64,000 nt of DNA from Codonopsis lanceolata (taxonomy: Eukaryota > Streptophyta > Magnoliopsida > Asterales > Campanulaceae), in the NCBI GenBank assembly GCA_013146195.2, contig CM028379.1:163028437-163092436 (forward strand). The letters run 5' to 3'. Positions 35,501 through 48,467 of this stretch are shown one piece after another. The notes under the pieces were generated by a model, which worked only from the letters and a program-made list of their open reading frames with translations, was not told the DNA's origin and made no database searches. Positions within the stretch are counted from its first letter, which is position 1. Every line of letters starts with the position of its first letter. Position numbers and translations under genes: made by a program.

Positions 35501-38500
35501 AAGAGGCTGTACTTTGCACATCTTAACTTCAGCTAGCTATTGCTCAAAATTTTCTCAAAACAAAGGAGGCTCAGCAAATTATGCAGACATCTAAAATCAT
35601 GGCTGTGAGACCCTGCTAATTAATTGTAAGAGTTTAAACAGTGTCAATATGGGAGTAGCAGGCAGTGCTCGAGGATTGACAGGTTCCTAGTGTCCTCCGA
35701 TTGGGAAGATCAGCAAGGAGAGTTCATTCAGAGTAGCCTTCCGAGGGTTGCTTCAGATCATGTGCCTAATCTGTTAGAAAGTGGAGGATTTATCAAAATG
35801 AGTACACCGTTCAGATTCAAGAATATGTGGTTGGAGGAGCCAGGATTTCAGGATTGGGTCAAAATGAAGTGGGATTCTTATGAGCCGGTCGGTAAACCTT
35901 GTTTCAGATTGGCAAAGAAGTTGCAATTGTTGAAACAGGACCTCAAAGTGTGTAATAAGGAGACTTTTGGGAGGATCGACAAGAAAATTAAAGAAGCGAT
36001 GGAGGAGATTAAACGGCTGGATGAATTGGATAGTAACGGGGTTTTGGGAGGCCCTGTAGATGTTAGGTGCCTTGAGGTGAAGCTGGAACTTGAGAAGCTT
36101 TTGATTAAAGAGGAGATTAGCTGGAGACAGAAGTCGCGCATTTTGTGACTGAAGGAAGGGGATAAGAACACGAGATTCTTTCATCATATGGCTAGTGCAC
36201 ATAAAGGGTATAATCAGATCAGGAAGTTGAAGATTGGAGGATTGGTAACGGAAGACCCAGATCAGATTAGGTAAGGGGCTGTTTCTTTCTACCAGGACCT
36301 GTATTCGACAGGGAGGGGTTCTGATTTGGAGCTGGAAGAGTTGGCTTTTAAGTCTTTATCAGAGTCAGAAGAGATCTCAATGGAGCAGCCTTTCTCCGAG
36401 GTAGAGGTAGAGGTAGTTGCGGCTCTAAAGTCCTTAAGAGGAGATAAAGCACCGGGGCCGGATGGGTTCTCTTTAGCCTTTTTCTAGCATTGTTGGAAGG
36501 TGGTTAGGGAGGACATTATGGAGGTTTTCCATTCGTTTTTTGAGACAGGAGGTTTCGAGAAAAGTCTAAATACTTCTTTCATCGCCCTTATCCCAAAAAA
36601 GAAGGGTGCAGATTAGTTCAAGGATTTTAGGCCGATGTTGGGGCAGTTTATAAGATTTTAGCGAAGGTGCTTGCGTCTCGGCTTAAGAAAGTTATTGGTA
36701 GGGTGGTTTCTGATTCTCAACATGCTTTTGTGGGGAAACGCCAGATTATGGATGCAACCCTTATAGCTAATGAGGTGGTGGATGTGAGGATAAGGAGTGG
36801 GTTTCCGGGTCTGCTTTGCAAATTGGATATTGAGAAGGCTTATGATCATGTAGAGTGGAAATTCTTATTGTATATTCTTTTGAGAATCGGATTTGGAGAG
36901 AAATGGAGGCAGTGGATCTTATTTTGTATCTCTTCAGTCAGATTCTCAGTTTTGGTGAATGGAGAACCGGCGGGGTTCTTTTCAAGTTCGAGGGGAATTC
37001 AGCAGGGAGATCCTCTTTCTTCCTTCTTGTTCATCTTGATCATGGAAGGTTTGAGCCGCCTATTTGATAAGGCAGTGGGGGTGGTTTCATCTCGGGGTTC
37101 AGAATAGGAGGGGAGGGCCAGCTAGGCTTGACGATTTCGCACTTATTATTTGCAGATGACACTTTGGTCTTTTGTGAAGCAAAGAGATCTCAACTGGGCT
37201 ATCTTCGCTTAGTTCTGTTGTTTTTTCAAGCGATGTCCGGGTTGAAAAGTAATACTTCTAAGTGCGAGATTATTCCGATAGGGGAGGTGGGGGACATAGG
37301 GCAGTTAGTCTCTTTTTTTGGGTGTAAGTCTGCTTGTTTGCCAACTACATATCTGGGTCTTCCATTGGGGGCGGGCTCATTACAAAAGTGTCACTCCTTG
37401 GAATCCGGTGATCAAAAGGTTTGAAAGAAAGTTGGCTGGATGGAAGAGGCAATTACTGTCGAAGGGTGGTCAGTTGACTCTGATTAAGAGTGCATTATCC
37501 AACCTTCCTACATACTTGTTAGCTTTATTGGTGGTCCCTACTTCAGTGGTGAGTAGACTAGAAAAATTAGAAAGGGATTTCCTTTGGGATGGGGGTTTGG
37601 AAGAGCGGAAGTATCATTTAGTGGATTGGAAAATAGTGTGCTCTGGGGTTCGGAGTGGCGGTCTGGGAGTTAAGAATCTAAGGATTTTCAATTGGGCCTT
37701 GCTGGGAAAATGGCAGTGGAGAGAGATGCGTTGTGGAGGCAGTTAGTAGCAGAGAAGTATGGCGAGGAGACCCATCTTTGGTACCCTAAGATGGTTTCTT
37801 GCTCTCATGGAGTGGGTGTCTGGAAAGGGATTATGAATAGGTGGGTCTTCTTCAACTGTCATAATATGTTTGAGGCTGGCAAGGGCAAGAAAGTTAGGTT
37901 CTGGAAGGATACTTGGTGCGGAGTAGTGAAGCTTCAGGATCGGTTTCCGAGATTGTTTGATCTTGCGATTGATCAAGAGGAGTTGGTAGGCTCGATAGTG
38001 CCTAACCATAATGGTTTAGATTCGTGGAGCCCCTTGGTCAGAAGGGAGTTGCAAGATTGGGAGTTCGAAGACATGAGTCATTTGTTTGTGATGTTATATA
38101 ACTACAAAAGAAGTGCGGCGTCGGAGGATAGAGTTGTTTGGACAGAGTCGAAGGGTAGAAGTTTCTCGGTGAGATCCTTTTATTCTTGTTTGGCGGGTAA
38201 GGGTAATTCTTATTTTCCGTGGAAGGAGATCTGGCAGCCCATGGCTCCGAGGAGAGTGGCTTTCTTTATCTGGATGCAGCTAAGGAGGCCATTTTAACGG
38301 GGGATAATTTGAGAGCTCGTGGGAGGTTTGTCGTGAATAGGTGCTATATGTGTAAACGAGAGGAAGAGACTATGAATCACCTTCTTCTCCATTGCCCAGT
38401 AGTGAGAGACCTTTGGCATTTGGTTTTCAGAATGGCAGGTATCACATGGATCATGCCTGGTTCGGTGAGTCAGTTTCTTCAAGGGTGGTCAGTGTATAAG

Positions 38501-41500
38501 CAAAGGAGGAAAAACAAGTGTTGGGTAACAGCTCCTCATGCGATCTGGTGGACGATATGGTTGGAGAGGAACAGGAGGGTTTTTGACAACATTGAAGTAG
38601 AAGCTGATCACTTTAAGAAAAAAATCTTGAAGCTTATTGGGCTGTGGTGCTTAATGATAGATCCCTCCGAGGGGTTGTTTTTTGTTAATATTATAGACAG
38701 TTTTGTCGATATTTAGTTGATGGTGTCTTGTATATGTCCCGTGTACAAGGTCGTGTCTCCTGTTTAGACACCTTTATTTATAAAAATTCTTTACTTAAAA
38801 AAAAATTTGATAAGTAAAGTATTATATACCAAAGCGTCTAAAGACGCGTCCTTTTTACAACCTATAAGCATACACAAAGGGACTGATCTATAGAAAGACT
38901 ATTAACAAAATCTATACAAGAAATGTTGTGAATGTTGGAAGAATTAGTGTCCTCAACCCCCCAAAAAAACAACGTACGAAGTAACCCATCCTTTAGCTTG
39001 TCCACCGTCCTCTCCTCATCCTCGAACACCCTCCTATTCCTTTCCATCCAAATGATCCACCAAATAGCCAGAGGAACTGCGTGCCAAAATCTATTCGTTC
39101 TTCTTCTCCGCTTGTACAAAGACCAACTCAAAAGGAAATTTTTAACAGATCTCGGCATCACCCAAGCAACAGAGAACAGACCAAGCATTAAATTCCAAAG
39201 CATAGACACAATAGGGCAGTGCAGCAACAAGTGATTCACACTTTCTTCACATTCGTTGCACATGAAACACCAATTCACATAGATCGCTTGACGTCTCTGC
39301 AAATTATCCCCTGTAAGGATGGCTTCACTAACAGCTTCCCATGCAAAAAACAAAACTCTACTCGGAGCTTTCACTCTCCAAATACTCCACCAAGGGAACA
39401 CAATCTTCTCTCTGTTTGAAAGAATATGATAATAGGACCTAACAGAAAAAATCCTCCTCTTCGACCCCACCCACACCACCCTATCCTCCCGCCGCCCCAC
39501 CGAGTGAGAGTATAACTTAGTAAAAAATTGAACACAAGAGTCCATCTCCCAATCTTGAAGATCTCTCCGAAAAATGGGACTCCAAGAGACTTTCCCTTCC
39601 TCTATATTCAAAATCGAATTAACTAAGCAATCTTTCTCACTTGCTAAATTAAACAAATCTGGGAAAGATCTCTAAAGCTCCCGGTCATCACACCATTTAT
39701 CCTTCCAGAATCTAACTTTGGACCCATTGCCAGATGTGTCTCTCAAACTGAGCCCAACCCTTCCAGAGCTTTCCAAACCCCCACCCCATAGCAGGTAGAA
39801 ACATCTTTCGGAAACCACAAATGACCACCATCACCATACAAGCTCACCACCACTCTCCTCCACCAAGCATTCCTATCCACCACAAATCTCCAAAGCCACT
39901 TCCCCAAAAGAGCCAAATTAAAAAACTTCAGATTTTTGATCCCCAAGCCTCCATTTCTCACACTATCACAAACTTTCTCCCACCTAACCAAATGAACTTT
40001 CGCACCTCCATAGACCCATCCCACAAAAATCTCTCTCCAATTTTTCAAGTTTGATGTGAACCAAAACTGGAAGCACAAAAAGAGACATAAAATAAGTGGG
40101 AAGGCTAGAGACATTATTTTTCACTAGAGTTAGCCTTCCCCCCTTTGAAATATACTGTTTTTTCCAGCCCGCCAATCTCCGCTCGAACCTCTCGATGACC
40201 GAGATCCACATCTCTTTACTTTTGTGCTTGGCTCCTAAAGGTAACCCAAGATACACCGTCGGGAGGCTCCCAACCTTGCAACCAAAAAAATTGGCCAAGG
40301 AAATCAAATTAGCCACCACGCCAACCGGAATAATCTCACTCTTAGCGATATTAATTCTCAATCCCGAAACTGCTTGAAAGAAAAGGAGCACGAGCCGCAG
40401 ATAACCTAACTGATTAGTGTTAGCCCCACAAAAAACAAGGGTATCGTCAGCAAATAAAATATGGGACACTATCACTTCTTCTCCACTACCTCTACCCGCA
40501 CTAAACCCCTTCAAAAATCCACCCCCACATAGCTCTATCCAACATCTTGCTCAAAGCCTCCATCACAATGATGAATAAAAAAGGAGAAAGAGGATCTCCT
40601 TGCCTCAACCCCCTCGAACTAGCAAAAAATCAGGCAGGCTCACCATTCACCAACACCGAAAATCGAACTGTCGAGATACAAAAAAGAATCCACTTCCGCC
40701 ACTTAAGACCGAACCCCATCCTCTCCGGCAAATATAAAAGAAAATCCCAGTTGACATGATCATAAGCCTTCACAATATCAATCTTACAGATCAAGATCAA
40801 ACCTGGATCTTTTCTTTTAAGTCTAGCCTCCACAAAAGCATGTTGGTTCACTGAAATAATTTTGCTCATTACCTTCCGTAATCACAAAGATAGCACCTTA
40901 GCAATTTGTAAACTCCACCCACTAAACTGATAGGTCTAAAGTTGCTCAAATCCTTCGCCCCTTTCTTTTTTGGAATTAAAGTTATGAATGAAGAATTCAG
41001 ACCTCTCTCAAAGCACAAGTTCTCATGAAAATAGTGAAACACCCTCATCAAATCCTCCTTTATTATCTCCCAACAATGCTGGAAGAAGGCCATAGAGAAA
41101 CCATCAGGACCCGGCGCTTTATCACCCCTTAAACCATGAAGGGCTGCCACAACCTCCTCTTCGGAAAAAAGAAGCTCCAGAAAATTGTTGTCATCTATAT
41201 CAAGACAAGGAAAAGATGTGATGTTGAACGAAGGCCGCCACTCCTCTGTTTCAGAAAATAACCGATGATAGAACCCCACAATACCTTCCTTAATATCCCT
41301 GCTATCAGACAACTGAACTCCATCGATCCATAATTCCTTAAATTCGCTGACATGTGGGCACTAGCCATTCTATGAAAGAATCTAGTATTTCTATCCCCTT
41401 CTTTGAGCCATTGAATTCTAAATTTTTGCTTCTATGAAAGAATCTAGTAGCCTGATCCCCTTCTTTGAGCCATTGATCTAAATCCTTTGCTCCAAAGCAA

Positions 41501-44500
41501 AGCTAACCCCTACTAACCCATCCAAGCCAGTAACTCCTCTTCCTTTCATCAAGGAATTAATCCTTACTCCCAGCTTACCAAAAACTTTTTTATTCCACAC
41601 TTTCAAGTCCTCTTTGAGCAATTTATTCTCTCCAGCTTCAAGGAATTAATCCTTAGCTCCCAGCTTACCAAAAACTTTTTATTCCCACTTTCAAGTCCTC
41701 TTTGAGCAATTTAACCCAGCTTCTAGCCAATATAAAGCTACCCTGGGCCTGGCCTTCAACCACATATTCCCAAACTTAAACGGAGCTTTCCCTTTCAAAA
41801 AACCCCCACACTCAAGAAGAAGGGGAACATTATCAGAAATAACTCTAGGCAAACAAGACTGAACTGCTCCTGAAAAGAGCTCCTCCCAGTCACCAGAAAC
41901 AAGGAACATGTCTATACGAGAAAATTGCGAAGTATTCCCATCTCTAAACCAAGTAAAATCTCCTCCTGACAAAGCTAAATCTACCAATTCCCCTACATAA
42001 ATAAAATCATTAAACTCTGACATAGCTCGAGTAAAGACTCGGGAACCAAACCGTTCGTGCGGGAAGCGAACCACATTGAAGTCACCACCTATACACCAAG
42101 GGGCATTCCACTTTCGCTTAACTGATATAAGTTCCTCCCACAAAACTCTCCTATCCACCGCTGCACACAGACCATAAACACCCAAGAAAACCCACAATCT
42201 ATCATTTTCTTCCATCTTCAGTAAGCATGAGACAGAGGAAGAGCCCACAATAGAGTCCAGCCTTTTAAACTACCTGCGATCCCACATAACTATAATCTCT
42301 CCCGCCGCCCCCACCGAACTAAACACTCCCAGTCTAACCACCTACTCCCCCATAAGCTGGAGATCACTTTCCTGTTTACCTTATCAATCTTAGTTTCTAC
42401 CAGACAGACAATATGAGGCTTCCATCTCCTAAACGCAGCCTTAATAATACCTCGTTTATCCACATCATTAATACCCCGCACATTCCTAGATAAAATCCGT
42501 AGATGCATAATCAAACAAATTTTTTTCCCACCCATCATCCACCACTTTCCCCCTTAACTGCTGCTCATAGTTCAGACTACAGCACAGATTCTTCAGCTCT
42601 CTTTTTCCTTTGTCTCTTGCTTTACAGCTTTTCTTGATACTGCCTTCCTCTGTAGACCTCCATTTCTTCTCAATATCCAACAATAAATCCAGAAATTTAT
42701 CTTCAAAACCATCATAGGGGATTCCCAAAAACTTACCAAATCTATCCGCCCTTCTCTTAGCCCATATCGAAATATCCTCCTCCTCTGATTCAATCATAAT
42801 AGTATCATCTTCATCTTCACTAGGACTGATCACACTAATCGGAATTGCTTCACAAGGGGCTACGACATCTTTTCCACTAGCTGAGCCCCCAAAAAACCTG
42901 CCTAGTTGAGCTTCACCCTGCTGAATCTGACCTGTACTATCTACACTCGTATACGTTGCTGCTGGGCCATCGTCCTTTCTTTGTTCCACACCGGACTCTG
43001 AATTGTCCATACCTCCATCCCCTTTGTCTAACTACGTACCTTCTGACTCGAGCTCGACCTCCATCTCTCTGCACGAACCAGACCCTACAAACTTTGCGCC
43101 ACCGTCAACCAAGTCTTCCGAACTCTGCATCGCCTCTCCGTCCTCCTCATTTGTCACCTTACAAGTCGACGTCTCTGCCCTGGCTTAGACCCAGAAGCGA
43201 ACTTATTAGGGGGCACAATATCCGACTGAAATGGCCCACTCAACTTTCCTCCTATATCCTCTGTACCAGACCCAGTAACTTTCTCCTTGCCCTTGTCACT
43301 CTTGGATTTCGGAGCCCAAACCCATATTGGTTTCCTCCTATAGTTATTAGACTTTACTGGCCCACGTTCCGGCCCACAATTCTTGAAGCTCCTATCTGCA
43401 GCCCCAAAGCCCATTCCTCTTTTATTAGGCCTAATATTCGGAACGGCACCGTTTCGATTAGTGTGTTTGAAATTCAAAAACATGCTACCCCACGTGCCAC
43501 TGTAGACACTGCTTCTGAAATTTCCAGTATAATCAGAGCTTTGACCCGCACACTTGACGAGAGCCCCACTTGCGTGCGTAACACGCCCCTTCTCCCCTAC
43601 GTTTCCCTCCCCCTGATATTTGCCCCCATCACCACTGCCGGAGACACCTCTACCAGACCTCCTTTGAAACCAGAAGGGGCTTGATTCCACCCATAATGGG
43701 TCAGCAAACCACCTACTACCCACTCTGATTCGAACTACAACAGGAATATTCTCCGTAAATCGAACCAGAATCCTCGCCCATCTCAGATTTTCACTTTCTC
43801 TGTATCTTCATCAACCCTTAAGAAACCTCCACACTTACGGCCTATCTCCTTAAACACTGACGAATCCCACAAATGAAGGGGTAATCCAAGGGCACGAATC
43901 CAAACTTCACGGGGATGACTACCTTCCATATGGCAGCACCCAAATGGTTTCCAGCAATCCAAAAATAGAGGAACTTGAGAATAGAACCATTTTTTCTCCT
44001 TCAAAATGCAAGATGCTTCTTCTATTGATGGAAATTCAAACAAAATATTATTTCCATCCAACTCCACCTGCCATCTTCCATCTCTGATTAACCCACCTCT
44101 GAACCTCAAGCTTAGGAGACTGTTGAGACCCCAACTCCCCAACTCTACACACCAGGCATCTCTCCAAAAACCTCTGCGTCTCAGAGCAGGAGCTTTCGTC
44201 CACCTCAAAGTCCACCTCGCCATTCATCGAAAACGATTTAATCTTCAGCGACATGACCGGCCAAGGAGGAATATCTGCTGCCTCCTTATAGGACTTAGAG
44301 TATTTACCTTTCACTGCCTCACCCCCTCTTGACATGGCTGCCAAACCACTCTGCCACCAAGCCCCAGCCTGCTCCTTCAGGAATACAAAGCATACCCCAC
44401 CTGCTCCCTCCCCTCACTAAAATCCTAACGAAGTTCCCAGATCTGTTAGAATCCTTTGCTACAACAACTTTGCGCCATTTCGCCTGAATCTTTCTCCAAA

Positions 44501-47500
44501 ACCCACTTTTGAAATTCTCCACTTTCTTCAGCCGTTCACACACGCAACGCAACTCGTATATTGACAGAAAGATTTCATGGAGTCTCCCTCCAGATCTCTC
44601 CACCAACTTCACCCACTCAAGACCTTTAAACGAGCTCCGGCGAACATCAAAAGTCTTCCTTCCTATCTAAAAACCCATCACCCATCAAATGAAACCCAGG
44701 AAGGACACAATCACGTTGCACAATTGCTCTGAGTCTAGAGAACAGAACGAAGGCAAAAACCCTCGAAAGATAGATCAAAGACGAAAACCAACCACCAAGC
44801 CACAATCTTCTCCCTCAGGCGACCCTGTCTGTGGCACTCTGGCGATGTTCCGGTTAAATTTTTCCGGTGACGCGCCGGCGCATGTGTACTCTACGGCAAC
44901 TTTCCGGTGGCGGCGAAAGGACAAAACAGGTCGCCTAGGCTTGGCGAACTACTCTGCCTAGGCGGTGAACCTCAAACCACGTCGCAACTCCTTCGGTTCT
45001 TCAAATCTCTAGGTACACCCATTTTTTTGTTTTTTGTTTTTTTTTTTTTTATAAAAAAAAATGATATGAGCTAAGGCTACCAGCAGAAAGAAAAGGATTC
45101 AACAAAGCGAGGTTCAACTAATTACAAGTGAATCAGAATTAAATGCTCCGGAAAAAGTATATTCTGAAATCAATAAGTGGAACAGTCTTGGCACTTGATC
45201 TACATATGGAAGGTGATGGTTATATCTCAGAGCATAATGCAAAGGCAATGATGAACTATTAGAACCTGCATTTTAAATAGTGAAGAATGAAGAGTTAGAT
45301 AAGTAAACAAAAAAAAAAACAAGGAATTGTGACATATAGGGTTCAACACACTAACTACACTCAGAGAAAATAGATAATACAACTCATATTACAGCCAAAG
45401 AAGACAATGATTCGACTCGGGCAACTCACAGTGAAGAAACTAAGACCAGAACAAACTGAAAAGACATATTTTCTGGGTCTAAAGACAAATGAATACCTTG
45501 ACCTGGAGAATTCAACAAGCTGTTCATCAAAATAGTATCATATCCAACAAGTCTGTTTATCAGTAGTTGCTGCCACCTGGACAAGAAATTTTTCTTTTTG
45601 TTTACAGTATGCAAGTAACTATCATTACATGCAAATGCATCCTGCTCAATGCTGGAAATGTGAAATGATAATTTTGCTAACTTATAAGATGGACTGGAGG
45701 AGACTTCTCCTCAGACATGGCCACATGGGACCTGTTCTAGATAAAAAAATTGATAAACTTAAAGGTTCAGAGATGAATGATAAAGACCTGTTCCCAAAGC
45801 AGGAATGCCGCGCTGAAATGCTAATGTTAACAGTACGGATGTTATGCTGATACTTGGCTCCATCCGGCAGCAAGAAGTAACCCTAGGCCACACATACTTG
45901 TAGAAGTTAGACTGAAAGTGAAAGTACTCATGTGCATGCAGGTACGCACAAACATACCGTGTGTATTACATTGGCTACTGCTTGTGTCAAGTATTACAAA
46001 GAGCAAAAAGACCAGAACGAAATGACCAAAGGATGTCTGCCTTACCTTTTCCATAGTGTATAAGTAAGTTGGTTCAAACGCTTTGCTTCTCTTTTCAAGC
46101 CACTGCACTGAAATCATGAACCACTTAAGACGAGAGTGAAAGTGGACTTTGTATTCTATTTTTCTTTCATTTGTCAGGTAATAGAAGTGTCACAGTTGAA
46201 TAGGACATTTTACATCTTTTAATTGAGCATATAAATAAGCAAGGCTTCATTAGCACACCACTAGCAATGAGATTGGGTAATGAGGGTCCATTGCCTCTAC
46301 ACATACTTTACTAAAAAACTAACATCTGTATACCATGTGCTTCAAGCTATGAAAAAAACTATAGTGTTTACACTTGACGCAAGAAAGGGAAAAAAATAAA
46401 GAAAACAAGTACAGTGTATATATCTACAGTAATTTGATCTAAGTGAGGCCAGTTCTAGTGCAAAGATAGAAAGCTTGCAGTTTGAACTATTAGCTGATAA
46501 ATACAGCTCAAGGTGGAGGTTTTTGGAGTTAAGACTTTGATCTTATGCGCTGGACACTGACCAATATGAGGGATACAGCTTCTCTCGTGTGTATGCAAGG
46601 AACGTTGTGCACTCCAGAGTTAAGGGATAAGATAGTGCAAGGGTTGTAGGCATGTAATTCAATGTCAGGTTTATGATGGAATTGACCTGATCTCTTGCCA
46701 TAGACATGGACAATCTTGAAGAACCACGCAAACACATGTTGCGATCTGCTTATGTGATTGCATGTGCGTCATCATTTTCATAGGATATGTCAAGGAAGAA
46801 GAAAACTTACCTTATAATCATTCACCTCCCCCCCCCCAAAAGTATAGGTAATGGATTCAAGAAAACTCACCCGAGTCACAGAGAGAGAGAGAGAGAGGCA
46901 TAGTTTTAAAGACCACTAAGCTGCCAAAGGATGAGCTCTGAGAAAATGATTATGGACTCTTTTTCTTTCTTGTACATGATACAGTTGCCACATCAACCTT
47001 ACTTTGCTAGTAGTCCAAATGCCTCGATAACCTTTTAGGCGTCCGAGGCTACTTTTAATAGTTTGACGCTGATCTCCATCAAAATTGCTGACTCTTTTAA
47101 CAACTCGAACTCCCTAGAGAGTAATTTTTTTTGCTACATGGACTCTGAAAGAAGATTATCAAGTTATTTTCGATTATAGAGGATTTCGGGGGCAGAGAGC
47201 AGAGAGATAGCGGGGCGCAAGTCGTCTACCGTAGATTAAGTAAACAAGAGAAAATATGACAAAATAACAGTGATTATAGCAATTCAACCCATGATCTCTA
47301 TAAAACTCCATGAGAGTAACATCCATAAACCACTGCAGCCTTGAATCAATGGGAGGCCAAACTAGTCTAGCTACAACGAAAGAGCTCACCTGAATGACAC
47401 TGGACTGGGCACAGCATTGCAGCCACCACACCAGGTTGCTTGTGTGCTAAACAGCAACACAAGCACCCACGCTAATTAGGAAGCTTATGTAACAAGCAAG

Positions 47501-48436
47501 GCAAACCGGACTGCTTGTGTGCTAAACAGCAACATAAGCACGGCTAAGTATGAAGCTCATGCAACACGCACTAAATCAACAGAAAGCATCATTTCATTCA
47601 TCCCAAAGGCAACAATTACAAAATAACTTGAGCAACATTAGTAACCAAGCACAAATAACAGCATTGCTTAAAGCCCTTGTTCACACTTATGACAATCCAC
47701 TAGATCATTCTCCACATCCATCCTGCTCGTATTATCTGTATGCTCCCCTTTTCACCATTCTCCATGCCCGACAAATCCGCTATCTTAATTTCTTCCTTCA
47801 AGCCCTCGTTTTCCTATGAGCTCGTGCCACTGTCTTACCCTTTTCTCTACCACGAGGGCTGAGTCTTAAGAAGAATTTAACACATCCCTGGGTTAAGAGA
47901 CAACTCGGTCAACCCCTCCAAGACATCTTGTCCCCTACTACATGAAGCCTCTTCAACCAAACCACCTACCCCCTTTATTCACCCTCCAAATAGACGACAC
48001 AAGCTTCGACAGGAAAGGCCCCTTGATGGTACCCAAACGGGAATAAGGCCTATTTTTCCTGTCGTGTTTAGCCTCGACTAGGTCTTGGTAAAGCCCAAAT
48101 TGCCCCATCTTGGGTTTGATATGTCCAAGAGCCCGAACCATTCAACCCTTTTTATAAGCGACGTCATATCTGCTCCTTCTGAACGGCCTTGAGGAATAAA
48201 ACTCACGCCTATTGTCACGCACGTGACCAAAAAAAACCTTTTCTGAAAGAGTAGGTCTCTTATAAGACCGTCTTATGGATCCTAATTTGAAAAACGGAGT
48301 CTCACTCTCTCACAGCTCATCCCACCAACACACAATGGGTCGGTCAGGGAGATCCATTTTACAAAATATATTTGAAAGACAGTCTTTCCTAAGTTTTTGC
48401 CTTCCTGAAAACACTGTTGCTGTTTTTTTCGATAAG

Positions 48437-48467
<31 letters not shown>

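Larger units (their letters stand above)
38804..45012 (-). mobile_element. LINE E, near full-length L1-type retrotransposon (6.2 kb)
   Basis: This is the most complete LINE of the window: GC-rich 5' leader (about 45012-44650), ORF1 (about 44612-42490), then endonuclease, reverse transcriptase and zinc domain (42538-38862) and a 3' tail CTTTACTTATCAAA at 38804. Damage is modest: a few frameshifts, and two small tandem duplications in the linker. At the 5' side an A/T-rich run (45013-45061) and at the 3' side the LINE D A-run suggest insertion into the LINE D poly(A). It lies in the same orientation as membralin. Confidence 0.9.

Noticed and set aside
42956..43684. 242-codon + strand frame opposite LINE E ORF1
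   Set aside because: It is rich in proline, serine and arginine, with no family match, and is the complement of the biased ORF1 C-terminal region on the - strand.
48240..48300. A possible MITE end around TCTTATAAGACCGTCTTATG
   Set aside because: The short palindrome has no matching distant end or target duplication.
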